Of a stretch of DNA of 64,000 nt, positions 9,663-17,166 are shown in pieces. Position numbers and translations under genes: made by a program. The notes under the pieces are model-generated. The model saw only the letters and a list, made by a program, of their open reading frames with translations, was not told where the DNA came from and ran no database searches. Position 1 is the first letter of the stretch, and every line of letters begins with the position of its first letter. The stretch is from NCBI RefSeq assembly GCF_003254525.1, contig NZ_QFYS01000007.1, forward strand, positions 1-64,000, given 5' to 3'. Source of the stretch: Phenylobacterium kunshanense. GTDB lineage: Bacteria; Pseudomonadota; Alphaproteobacteria; Caulobacterales; Caulobacteraceae.

Positions 9663-9670
9663 CGGTCTAT

Positions 9671-9715
9671 CCCCAAAATATGGGGCTGATCAGCTATCAG
9701 CCCACAAATTGTGGG
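9671..9715 (-). promoter_or_regulatory. tandem 15-bp palindromes upstream of thyA
   Basis: CCCCA-AAATA-TGGGG (9671-9685) and CCCACAA-A-TTGTGGG (9701-9715) are two 15-bp palindromes with centres 30 bp apart, close to three helical turns. They lie 9-53 bp upstream of the thyA start, and the proximal one overlaps the ribosome-binding site. Two similar AT-centred palindromes on one helix face resemble the arrangement of NrdR boxes, but the identity of the regulator is inference. Confidence 0.55.
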
Positions 9716-9943
9716 TGTTTAAGTGAGGGTGATTCGCACTCCGAAATCCCCGTGTTTATGCGGGCAAATCGCGAGGGCTCGAACAGAATTTGTGGATGAA
9801 TCCGATGCCAGATCGGGCTCTAGCGGTGATCAATAGCCGAGCAAGTGGTCGTCACAATGTGACCGTTTGTCGATTCCGGGGTTGGCGGCCGATTAACCCG
9901 CGGTTAAGGCGTGACTACAGTTTTTTCGAATGTGGGTTGTTCC
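9716..9943. promoter_or_regulatory. intergenic control region with CtrA box and GANTC sites
   Basis: This region precedes the small secreted protein at 9944. It carries a perfect palindrome TTAA-CCCGCGG-TTAA (9893-9907), matching the CtrA consensus TTAA-N7-TTAA. Three GANTC sites for CcrM methylation lie at 9731-9735, 9798-9802 and 9872-9876. The box lies 36 bp upstream of the ATG, a distance that would let it overlap the promoter. Confidence 0.65.
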
Positions 9944-10180
9944 ATGATCGTTTCCGCCCTGATGGCGATGGCGCTGTTTGCGTCCCCCGAGACTGCCCAG
10001 CCGGGCGCCGCCGCGCCGGCTCCGGAGGCCAAGGCCGTCGCCGAGGCCAAGCCCGCCGCCGACGCCAAGCCGGCCAAGCATTGCTATACGGCCAAGCCGA
10101 GCGGCTCGCGCCTGCCCCGCAAGGTCTGTGTGACCAAGGCGCCGGAGAAGGCCGAGATCGAGGCCCAGAAGGCCGAGTAG
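9944..10180 (+). CDS. small secreted Ala/Lys-rich protein
   Basis: A 78-residue protein: a short signal peptide (MIVSALMAMALFA), an Ala/Pro/Glu/Lys-rich spacer with EAK and DAK repeats, and a compact end with two cysteines (HCYTAKPSGSRLPRKVCVTK). I have seen similar Cys-containing SGSRLPRKVC tails in Caulobacter and Sphingomonas small periplasmic proteins, but no function is known to me. An in-frame GTG at 9911 is possible, but ATG 9944 gives a proper signal sequence and leaves room for the CtrA-box promoter. Expression is probably cell-cycle controlled. Confidence 0.7.
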   Translation: MIVSALMAMALFASPETAQPGAAAPAPEAKAVAEAKPAADAKPAKHCYTAKPSGSRLPRKVCVTKAPEKAEIEAQKAE

Positions 10181-10182
10181 GC

Positions 10183-10725
10183 TCAACCCGCGAAGCCGCC
10201 CTCGTCGAGGAACGCCTGTTCCTCCGGGGTGGTCGGGCGTCCCAGCATCGGATTGCGATGCGGGAAACGGCCGAACCGGGCGATCACGTCCCGGTGGATC
10301 TGGTGCCATTTCTCCGTATCCGGATTGCCCAGCTCCCTCGCAAGCTGGAGCCCCCGATCCTGGTCCCCGAGGTCCTCGGCGTGCTGGAACGGCAGCAGCA
10401 TGAAGCCGGCCAGCTCCTTCTCCACCTGACGGTGCCAGCCCGCGTCGGCCGCGGCATGGGCGATCGCCAGCGCCTTGCCGTCGGTGGCGAAGGCGTGGCC
10501 CGAGCCCCGGTAGAGATTGCGCGGGAACTGATCGAGCAGGATCAGCAGCGCCAGCGCGCCGTCGGGCGTCTCGGCCCACTTGTCGTATTCGCCCCGTGCG
10601 GCGGCGTGATGTACGGCCTCGAACTTCAGTCGGATGGCCTCGTCGAAGGCCGGCCTGGCGGCGAACCACTGCCTGGGGCCCGCGTTCCGCCAGAAACCCA
10701 GGATGTCGTTCGGCGTCGCGACCAC
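10183..10725 (-). CDS. DUF924 family protein
   Basis: A 180-residue cytoplasmic alpha-helical protein of the DUF924 family. The recognisable parts are the N-terminal TPNDILGFWRNAGPRQWF, the central LLILLDQFPRNLYRGSGHAFATD, and the C-terminal HRDVIARFGRFPHRNPMLGR. The fold is TPR-like, and no activity is established. I chose GTG 10725 because it matches where the family begins; an upstream TTG at 10797 adds 24 residues. Stop codon is three bases from that of the convergent small secreted gene. Confidence 0.88.
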   Translation of the reverse strand: MVATPNDILGFWRNAGPRQWFAARPAFDEAIRLKFEAVHHAAARGEYDKWAETPDGALALLILLDQFPRNLYRGSGHAFATDGKALAIAHAAADAGWHRQVEKELAGFMLLPFQHAEDLGDQDRGLQLARELGNPDTEKWHQIHRDVIARFGRFPHRNPMLGRPTTPEEQAFLDEGGFAG

Positions 10726-10878
10726 GCTTGTTCTCCGGAACTGTTGCGCTGACTTGGGCCATCCTGCCGGCGGGTTCAAGCAATCGCCGCCGTTCAAGCG
10801 AGGTTCAGCCTGGCTCGGTCATTGCAGGCAGGAAGGGACTTTGCGGCTCGGCGACGGGTCCGAACGGATGACATCTAG

Positions 10879-11649
10879 ATGAAAACCGCCATGACGGCCC
10901 TGGCCGTCGTCTTCCTGGCCGGCGCGGGCCCCGCCCTGGCGCAGGATCGTGAGGATCGCCCCGGGCGCCAGGAGCGTCTGGAGCAGCGCGATCGGCCCCA
11001 GCGCGACGGTGGCTACCGCCAGCCTCGTGACCGGACTCCCCGCGAGGCGCCCGCTGTTCGAGAGGCGCCGCGCGCGCCGGAGGCGGCGGCCCCCGCCATC
11101 GCGACCGAGCCTCGACAGCAGGACCGCGCGCGGTTCCGGGGCGACGGGGGGCAGCGCCGGGACGAGGGGCGGCGCCGCACTGACGGCGCGCGTGACGGCG
11201 ACCGCCGGGACGACGCCCGCCGCGACGACAGCCGGCGCGATGGCGATCGCCGTGACTGGAGCGGGCGGGATCGCGACCGCCGCGAATGGGGGGATCGTGA
11301 CCGTGACCGCCGGGACTGGGACCGCCGGGACTGGGACCGTCGGGACGATCGTCGCGGCGATCACCGGCGCTGGGAGCGTGGCCGCTATCCGAGCATCTAC
11401 CTCAGCCCGCATCGCTATCGGTACGACTGGCGCCCGCCGTCGGGCTTCTACCTGCGGAGCTGGAGCTATGGGGAGTTCTTCCCGCGCGGCTGGTACGGCT
11501 CCGGCTGGTGGATCGTCGACCCCTGGCGCTATGACCTGCCGCTGCCGCCGCCCGGCTTCGACTGGGTCCGTTCCGGACCGGACGCCCTGCTGATCGACGA
11601 ATACACCGGGCGTATCGTCCAGGTGGTCCGCAACGTCTTCTGGTATTGA
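10879..11649 (+). CDS. RcnB-like secreted protein with Arg/Asp repeats
   Basis: A 256-residue exported protein. The signal peptide (MKTAMTALAVVFLAGAGPALAQ) is followed by about 140 residues dominated by Arg, Asp and Gly, with tandem units such as DRRDWDRRDWDRRDDRR. It ends in an aromatic C-terminal domain (YPSIYLSPHRYRYDW ... VVRNVFWY). That C-terminal domain resembles RcnB, a periplasmic nickel/cobalt homeostasis protein in E. coli. The role of the charged repeats is unknown; they could bind polyanions or metals. Stand-alone gene facing a nucleotidase gene. Confidence 0.8.
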   Translation: MKTAMTALAVVFLAGAGPALAQDREDRPGRQERLEQRDRPQRDGGYRQPRDRTPREAPAVREAPRAPEAAAPAIATEPRQQDRARFRGDGGQRRDEGRRRTDGARDGDRRDDARRDDSRRDGDRRDWSGRDRDRREWGDRDRDRRDWDRRDWDRRDDRRGDHRRWERGRYPSIYLSPHRYRYDWRPPSGFYLRSWSYGEFFPRGWYGSGWWIVDPWRYDLPLPPPGFDWVRSGPDALLIDEYTGRIVQVVRNVFWY

Positions 11650-11652
11650 AGC

Positions 11653-12126
11653 TCAGTCCAGGTAGCCTAGCGCCCGCAGCTTCTCGATGGAGCTGCGGGC
11701 GTCTGTGTGATGCACGAACACGCCGCCGGCCTCGATCCACAGGTGGCGATGCTTCACCCGGTCGTCCACCAGAACGTCGCCCGGGTGGCAGTGCTCGCGC
11801 TTCAGGGCCGCGAGCGTGGTGATGATCTCGACGCCCGGAAAATGGCGCTCGGCCCACCGGCGCTTCTGCGGCGCCGCCCAGTTACCGCGCGGCATGCCGG
11901 TCAGGATCACCGGCTCCTTGTGCTTCACGGCGTCGTACAGTTCGTAGGCGTCGGGCAGGGGTTCGAGATTGGCGAAGAACGCGTCCGCCTTGGCCAGGCG
12001 GCTCCAGAACTGTCCGGCGCCATGCCGCTTCTCGAACGCCTCCGGCGGCATGCCGAGGATCGCTTCGGCGCCCTTGTCGAAATCGGCCAGCACGCCATCG
12101 CAGTCGAGGTAGATGCGCCTGCGCAT
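11653..12126 (-). CDS. HAD-type 5'(3')-deoxyribonucleotidase-like phosphatase
   Basis: A 157-residue HAD-superfamily protein. It opens with YLDCDGVLADFD, where Asp8 is the nucleophile and Asp10 the acid/base of the HAD DxD motif. A Thr follows in VILTGMP, and a DVLVDDR acidic motif lies near residue 118. The short helical cap fits the 5' nucleotidase deoxy (cytosolic) type C family. Probable role is dephosphorylation of (deoxy)nucleoside monophosphates or a related small substrate. Stop codons of this gene and the RcnB-like gene face each other three bases apart. Confidence 0.85.
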   Translation of the reverse strand: MRRRIYLDCDGVLADFDKGAEAILGMPPEAFEKRHGAGQFWSRLAKADAFFANLEPLPDAYELYDAVKHKEPVILTGMPRGNWAAPQKRRWAERHFPGVEIITTLAALKREHCHPGDVLVDDRVKHRHLWIEAGGVFVHHTDARSSIEKLRALGYLD

Positions 12127-12157
12127 GGGGCATCAAGTCGTGCGCACGGCGCCGGCT

Positions 12158-12640
12158 CTACCGGCTGCGGCAGCCGGCGCAGAGGCCGCGGGCCTCCAGC
12201 GTCACGGCGCGCACCTGATAGCCGCCGGCCGCAATCGCCGCGAGCTGCGGACCAAGGTCGGGCTGAAACTCCGCCGCCTCGCCACAGCAGTCGCAGATCA
12301 GGAACGCCGCCACGTGCCCGCCTTCGATGCGGCAGGGCACATAGGCGTTCAGGCTCTCGATCCGGTGCGCAAAGCCCAGGCGCTCCAGGAATTCGAGCGC
12401 CCGATAGACCGTCGGCGGCTTCGCGGGCTCGCCCTTGTCGCCGTAGGCGGCGATCAGGTCGTAGGCCTTCAGCGGCGCGTCCGCGCCCAGAAGCAGTTCC
12501 AGCACCCGGCGGCGGGGGGCGGTCAACCGCTCCTGACTGTCGCCGCAGCGGGCTTCGGCGGCCTCGAGCGCGTGCGCCAGGGCCGGCCCGCGCAGGCCGT
12601 GGTGCTCATGCTCGCCGTGGTGTGAGCAACTCATGGGCAT
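12158..12640 (-). CDS. zur: Fur-family zinc uptake regulator Zur
   Basis: A 160-residue Fur-family repressor. It begins with a His-rich segment SCSHHGEHEHHG, then a winged helix (LTAPRRRVLELLLGADAPLKAYDLI ... PTVYRALEFLERLGFAHRI). The dimerisation domain has two CxxC pairs (CDCC, CAGC) for structural zinc. ATG 12640 follows GCGAGG at good spacing. Zur is favoured over Fur because a TGTTAT-TTC-ATAACA palindrome and a zinc-type TonB receptor lie directly upstream and divergent. With zinc bound it would repress that receptor and probably itself. Confidence 0.88.
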   Translation of the reverse strand: MPMSCSHHGEHEHHGLRGPALAHALEAAEARCGDSQERLTAPRRRVLELLLGADAPLKAYDLIAAYGDKGEPAKPPTVYRALEFLERLGFAHRIESLNAYVPCRIEGGHVAAFLICDCCGEAAEFQPDLGPQLAAIAAGGYQVRAVTLEARGLCAGCRSR

Positions 12641-12689
12641 CTCGTACCTCGCTTCCGCCGCGGGCGGCAACGCGCTTGACTACCGGTTA

Positions 12690-12704
12690 TGTTATTTCAT
12701 AACA
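12690..12704. promoter_or_regulatory. Zur box between zur and the zinc receptor gene
   Basis: TGTTAT-TTC-ATAACA is a perfect 15-bp palindrome, extended to GTTATG-TTATTT-CATAAC at 12686-12703. It matches the alphaproteobacterial Zur operator pattern of TGTTAT and ATAACA half-sites. It lies 50 bp upstream of zur and 32 bp upstream of the receptor start, so one site can control both. Confidence 0.88.
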
Positions 12705-12735
12705 CATCGGCGTCCCTGCAAGCCCCGGAACCTTC

Positions 12736-14757
12736 ATGTCGCGTCTCCTCCTCCTCGCCTCGACCGCCGCCGGCCTCGTGGCCGCTGCGCCCGCCTTCGC
12801 CCAGAAGGCGCAACCCGAGGTCAGCGAGGTCGTCATCACGGCGGCGCCCTACGTCGTCACGATCGACTCCGCGACCACCAGCGTCGACATCCTGAAGCGG
12901 GACGACCTCGACCAGGCGCCTTCCGGCGGCATCGGCGATGTGCTGGCGGGTGTGGCGGGCGTGCGGTCCAGCGCGTTCGGACCGGGCGCGAGCCGGCCGG
13001 TGATCCGCGGCCTGTCCGGCCCCCGGGTCCTGGTGCTGTCCAACGGCCTGGGGCAGGTCGACGCCAGCGCCTTGTCGCCCGACCACGCCGTGGCGACGGA
13101 CCCGCAGGAAGCGGACCGGATCGAGGTGCTGCGCGGACCCTCGGCCCTGGCCTACGGCGGCTCGGCGATCGGCGGGGTGGTGAACATCATCGATGACCGG
13201 ATCGCGACGAAGCCGGTCGACGGGGTCCGCGGGCGACTGCTGGCGTCCGGCTCGACAGTCGATAACGGCTGGACCACCGGCGGTGAGATCCAGGCCGGCC
13301 AGGGGCCGTGGGTCGTCTCCGTCGACGGGCTGCGTCGGGAGACCAAGGACTACGACGTCCCCACCTTCCCCGAGTCCCGCCGTCAGCTTGAGGCGGACGG
13401 CGAGGAATACCCCGGCAAGGTCGACTCCACCGTCGAGAACACCTTCGCCCGCCTTTCGGCCTATGGCGCCGGGCTCTCCTACGTCGGCGACGACGGCTAC
13501 ATCGGCGTCTCCATGAAGCGGACCGACACCAAGTACGGCGTCCCCGGTCACGCCCACGAGGAGGAGGCGGATCCAGCGGCGCCGGTCGAGGAGGAGGCCG
13601 TCAGCATCGACCTGGAGCAGACGCGGTACGACGTGCGCGGCGAACGCCGGATCGACGTGGGCCCCTTCGAGACGATCCGCTTCGCCGGCGGCTATGCCGA
13701 CTACACTCACACCGAGCTCGAAGGCGGCGCGCCGGCCACGCGCTTCGTCTCCGACGGCTGGGAAGCGCGGATCGAGCTTGTCCAGCGCAACCGCGACGGC
13801 TGGCAGGGCGCGTTCGGCGTCCAGGCCCTGCACCGCGACTTCGAAGCGATCGGCGACGAGGCCTATGTGCCGGCGACCCAGACCAAGGAATGGGGCCTCT
13901 TCACTCTCCAGCGCCTCGATCGTGACGGCTGGGGCGTCGAGGGGGGGCTCCGGATCGAAGGCAAGGAGATCGACAGCGTCGTGGCGCGCCGCGATTTCAC
14001 GGGCGTCTCCGCGTCCCTGGGCGGCTTCCTGCGGCCGGCGGAGGGGCTGTTCCTCTCGCTCAGCGGATCGCGCACCGAGCGCGCCCCGGCCCAGGAAGAA
14101 CTGTTCGCCGCCGGCGCGCACCCGGCCACCCGCTCGTTCGAGATCGGGGACGCCAGCCTCGGCAGCGAGGTGTCGTACTCGCTGGACCTCACGGGCCACG
14201 TGACGCGCGGGCCGCTCGACGTGGACGCGCACCTCTTCGTGGTCCGGTACGACGGGTTCATCGACCTTCGTCCGACCGGCGATGTCGACGACGACAGCGG
14301 CCTGGCCGTGTTCCGGTACATCCAGACCGATGCGACCTTCTACGGCGGCGAGATCGACGGAACCTACGAAGTCTGGTCGGACGGCGAGCGCAGCTTCACC
14401 CTGGGAGGTACAGCCGACTACGTGCACGGCCGGACCGACCTTGGTCCCCCGGCGCGCATCCCGCCGTGGTCCGTCGCCGGCCGTGGCGTGTATGAGGCAA
14501 GCTGGTGGAGCGGCCTCGTGGAGGTTCGCCGTGTCGGCGGCCAGGACCGTGTCGCCGGGTTCGAGCTGCCGACCAGTGGCTACACCCTGGTCAACGCCTC
14601 GCTGACCTTCCGGCCCCTTAAGGATCGCGACTTCAAGGTCTTCGTCGAGGGCCGGAACCTGGGCGACGTCGAGGCCCGTGAGCACGCCTCGTTCCTCAAG
14701 GACATCGCCCCGCTGCCCGGGCGCAACTTCCGACTGGGCGTGGGCTACCGGTTCTAG
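12736..14757 (+). CDS. znuD: zinc-type TonB-dependent receptor (ZnuD-like)
   Basis: A 673-residue outer-membrane receptor with signal peptide, a plug containing DRIEVLRGPSALAYGGSAIGGVVNIID, and a barrel ending in GVGYRF. Around residue 272 is a His/Glu-rich loop (GHAHEEE ... VEEEAV) of the kind used by ZnuD receptors to capture zinc outside the cell. The gene is divergent from zur with a Zur box between, so it should be induced by zinc starvation. Plasmid-of-evidence is context plus the metal-rich loop; a receptor for another divalent metal or a zincophore cannot be excluded. Confidence 0.88.
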   Translation: MSRLLLLASTAAGLVAAAPAFAQKAQPEVSEVVITAAPYVVTIDSATTSVDILKRDDLDQAPSGGIGDVLAGVAGVRSSAFGPGASRPVIRGLSGPRVLVLSNGLGQVDASALSPDHAVATDPQEADRIEVLRGPSALAYGGSAIGGVVNIIDDRIATKPVDGVRGRLLASGSTVDNGWTTGGEIQAGQGPWVVSVDGLRRETKDYDVPTFPESRRQLEADGEEYPGKVDSTVENTFARLSAYGAGLSYVGDDGYIGVSMKRTDTKYGVPGHAHEEEADPAAPVEEEAVSIDLEQTRYDVRGERRIDVGPFETIRFAGGYADYTHTELEGGAPATRFVSDGWEARIELVQRNRDGWQGAFGVQALHRDFEAIGDEAYVPATQTKEWGLFTLQRLDRDGWGVEGGLRIEGKEIDSVVARRDFTGVSASLGGFLRPAEGLFLSLSGSRTERAPAQEELFAAGAHPATRSFEIGDASLGSEVSYSLDLTGHVTRGPLDVDAHLFVVRYDGFIDLRPTGDVDDDSGLAVFRYIQTDATFYGGEIDGTYEVWSDGERSFTLGGTADYVHGRTDLGPPARIPPWSVAGRGVYEASWWSGLVEVRRVGGQDRVAGFELPTSGYTLVNASLTFRPLKDRDFKVFVEGRNLGDVEAREHASFLKDIAPLPGRNFRLGVGYRF

Positions 14758-14798
14758 CGGGCCGTCAGTAGATTGCCTCCCACTTGCGGAGGTCGATG

Positions 14799-15872
14799 AT
14801 GCTGAAGGGTGTGGGCGCGGCGCTGGCCGGATTGTTGATGGCGCTTTCGGTCGGTGCGGCGGCGCAGGCCGCGCCCGACCCGGTCGCGCAAGACTACGTC
14901 ATCAAGGACTTCCGCTTCCGGACCGGCGAGACGCTGCGCGAGCTCAGGATCCGCTATCACACCCTGGGGACGCCCAAGACGGATGCGTCGGGCAGGGTGG
15001 GCAACGCCGTCCTGATCCTGCACGGCACGGGTGGGACGGGCCGGCAGTTCACCAACCCTCTGTTCGCCGACGTGCTGTTTGCGCCCGGCGGCCTGCTCGA
15101 CCCGGCGAAGTACTTCATCGTGATGCCCGACAACCTCGGGCACGGCGGCAGTTCCAAGCCGTCGGACGGCTTGCGGGCGCGGTTCCCGAAGTACGACTAC
15201 GCCGATATGGTCGCGGCCCAGCATGCGCTCGTGGAAGGGCTGGGGATCGAGAAGCTGCGCCTGATCATGGGCACGTCCATGGGCTGCATGCACGGCTTCA
15301 TCTGGGCGACCACCTGGCCCCACGCCGCCCGGGCGCTGATGCCGCTGGCCTGCCAGCCCACCGAGATCGCGGGCCGCAATCGCCTCTGGCGGCGAATGGC
15401 GATCGACGCTGTCACCTCCGACCCGGCCTACAAAGGAGGCGAGTACACGGACCAGCCAGTCCAGGGGCTCAAGACTGCGGCCGACCTCCTGATCCTGGCC
15501 GGCGCGGCGCCCATTCCCATGCAGGCCCAGCTCCCCACCCGCGCCGCTGTGGACGAGTGGCTTGCACGGGAGCTGCCACGCCGGATCGCCGGCATGGACG
15601 CGAACGACTTCATCTACCAAGTGGACTCGTCGCGGACCTATGATCCGTCGAAGGACCTCGAAAAGATCACCGCGCCCATGACCTGGGTGAACTCGGCCGA
15701 CGACTTCATCAACCCGCCCGAGCTCGGCCTCGCCGAGGCGGCGATGAGGCGCCTAAGGACTACCCGCTATGTGCTGATCCCGGCCACGGTGCAGAGCCGC
15801 GGCCACGGCACGCACACCCATGCCGCCTTGTGGAAGGATGAGCTGGCGGACCTGCTGAGGCGGACCGAATAG
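14799..15872 (+). CDS. secreted MetX-like alpha/beta hydrolase (acyltransferase family)
   Basis: A protein of about 357 residues with an N-terminal signal peptide (LKGVGAALAGLLMALSVGAAAQA). The fold is that of homoserine O-acetyltransferase: VLILHGTGGTG oxyanion region, nucleophile elbow GTSMGCMH, an Asp in WVNSADDFINP and the final His in GHGTHTHA. True MetX enzymes are cytoplasmic, so export suggests a different, hydrolytic job in the periplasm. Three starts lie close together (TTG 14784, ATG 14796, ATG 14799); GGAGG at 14788-14792 fits the last best. Confidence 0.85.
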   Translation: MLKGVGAALAGLLMALSVGAAAQAAPDPVAQDYVIKDFRFRTGETLRELRIRYHTLGTPKTDASGRVGNAVLILHGTGGTGRQFTNPLFADVLFAPGGLLDPAKYFIVMPDNLGHGGSSKPSDGLRARFPKYDYADMVAAQHALVEGLGIEKLRLIMGTSMGCMHGFIWATTWPHAARALMPLACQPTEIAGRNRLWRRMAIDAVTSDPAYKGGEYTDQPVQGLKTAADLLILAGAAPIPMQAQLPTRAAVDEWLARELPRRIAGMDANDFIYQVDSSRTYDPSKDLEKITAPMTWVNSADDFINPPELGLAEAAMRRLRTTRYVLIPATVQSRGHGTHTHAALWKDELADLLRRTE

Positions 15873-15884
15873 CTCCAAACGAAA

Positions 15885-15909
15885 AGAGCTCCCCGGGGTG
15901 GGGAGCTCT
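15885..15909. terminator. bidirectional terminator between convergent genes
   Basis: A 10-bp perfect stem AGAGCTCCCC (15885-15894) with GGGGAGCTCT (15900-15909) and a 5-base loop. On the minus strand it is followed by TTTTC, so it mainly serves the DUF4167 gene. It also lies just after the hydrolase stop codon. Confidence 0.85.
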
Positions 15910-15944
15910 CAATGCGTTCGGCGTCTCTCGAAGCCTCAGAAGCT

Positions 15945-16916
15945 TCAGGCCTCCTCGGCCTCAGGCGCGCCTTCGCCGGCTTCGAAGCTGCGCGGGGCGC
16001 GGCGACGGCGGGGACGGGCGGGCTTCTCCTCGGCCGCCTCGGCGACGGGCGCCGGCGGACGGGTGGGTCGCAGGAAGTCCGGAATGTTGCTGGCGCCGCC
16101 CTCGGCATCCCGCAGGACGGGGGCGCGCTCCGCTTGCGCCGGCGCATCGCCCTGCGGCGTCACCACGGCCAGCGGGTCCCGCTCGGGCCTCTCACGCTCG
16201 GCGCGATCACGTTCAGGGCGGTCACGGTCGGAGGCCGCGCGTTCTGGACGGTCGCCGCGGTCGCGGTCGAAGCGCTCGCGACGTTCGCCCTCTTCGGCGC
16301 GCGGACGATCGTCGCGGCGGGGGCGATCCCGGTCGCGCCAGCGGTCGCGGTCGCGACCCTCCCGGTCACGGTTGTCGCGGTCCCGATTGTCACGGTCCCG
16401 ACCCCGGTCGCCGTCGCGCGCCTGCCAGTCGCCCCGGTCGCGGTTCTGGTCGCGATCCCGATTGCGGTCGCGGTTCTGGTCGCGATCCCGGTTCTGGTCG
16501 CCACCGTCGGCGCGGGCTTCAGGACGGGTCTCCCCGTTCTCGGCCGCCTCGTCGGCGGCTTCGGCCTGGGCCTGCAGATTCTCGTCTTCGAAATCGATGT
16601 CGTAGCCCGAGGCGAACTGGTCGCGGCCCAGGATCTCGCTGGCCGGCCGGTTCGGCTGGATGGCGCGAAGCAGGCGGAAGTAGTGCTCGGCGTGCTGCAG
16701 GTAGTTCTCGGCAAGGACGCGGTCGCCGGCCGAGGAGGCGTCCCGGGCGAGCTGCTGGTACTTCTCGAACACGTGCTGGGCGTTGCCGCGGACCTTGACG
16801 CCGTCGGGGCCGTTGGAATCGAACGCGCGGTTGGCGTTCTGCTGCTGCGGCTTACCGCCGCCGCCGCCGCCCCGATTGCGCCCGCGCTGGCGCTTCATAC
16901 CCTTGAAATCTCTCAT
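15945..16916 (-). CDS. DUF4167 protein with Arg/Asp repeat tail
   Basis: A 323-residue protein. The basic Gly-rich start (MKRQRGRNRGGGGGG) leads into the folded DUF4167 domain (residues about 35-110, VRGNAQHVFEKYQQLARDA ... NYLQHAEHYFRLL). After that come about 130 residues of Arg/Asp repeats such as NRDRDQNRDR, then a Pro/Ala/Arg tail. The family is alphaproteobacterial and commonly lies next to prmC, as here. The composition suggests RNA binding or phase separation, but this is inference. A second start, MKR, lies six codons in. Confidence 0.88.
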   Translation of the reverse strand: MRDFKGMKRQRGRNRGGGGGGKPQQQNANRAFDSNGPDGVKVRGNAQHVFEKYQQLARDASSAGDRVLAENYLQHAEHYFRLLRAIQPNRPASEILGRDQFASGYDIDFEDENLQAQAEAADEAAENGETRPEARADGGDQNRDRDQNRDRNRDRDQNRDRGDWQARDGDRGRDRDNRDRDNRDREGRDRDRWRDRDRPRRDDRPRAEEGERRERFDRDRGDRPERAASDRDRPERDRAERERPERDPLAVVTPQGDAPAQAERAPVLRDAEGGASNIPDFLRPTRPPAPVAEAAEEKPARPRRRRAPRSFEAGEGAPEAEEA

Positions 16917-17166
16917 AATTCAGAAACCGTACGGCTGTTCCCTGAGCGCCCTTTGGGCGGCTTCGCCTTCAGCGTGGTCGGGCCCTCGCCCGGTCAGTGT
17001 GTCGAAGACGTGTGTGTTCCCCGTCTTCCGCCCGGAAGCTCGTCAGCGAGAGGCCCCTTGGATGAGGAAACGTCGCGCCTGTCGGGTCGGGCGGGCGTCC
17101 TTCATGGGGACGCATCTACCTGCAACACCGACGAATTTGGGTGGAGACGTTCCTTGATGTAGCGGG
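16917..17166. other. intergenic region upstream of the DUF4167 gene
   Basis: About 250 bases between prmC and the DUF4167 gene. I see no credible gene. A 7-bp inverted repeat GAAGACG/CGTCTTC (17004-17010 and 17022-17028) is the only structure noted. The promoter of the DUF4167 gene probably lies here. Confidence 0.3.

Noticed and set aside
11160..11380. Short repeats resembling a CRISPR array
   Set aside because: The units are codon-level Arg/Asp repeats within the RcnB-like coding sequence, have no unique spacers and vary in length.
12697..14685. 662-residue open frame antisense to the zinc receptor
   Set aside because: Same GC-driven shadow, with no start or domain evidence.
17004..17028. 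GAAGACG/CGTCTTC inverted repeat upstream of the DUF4167 gene as an operator
   Set aside because: Seven-bp arms with an 11-base loop, no second copy and no known match.
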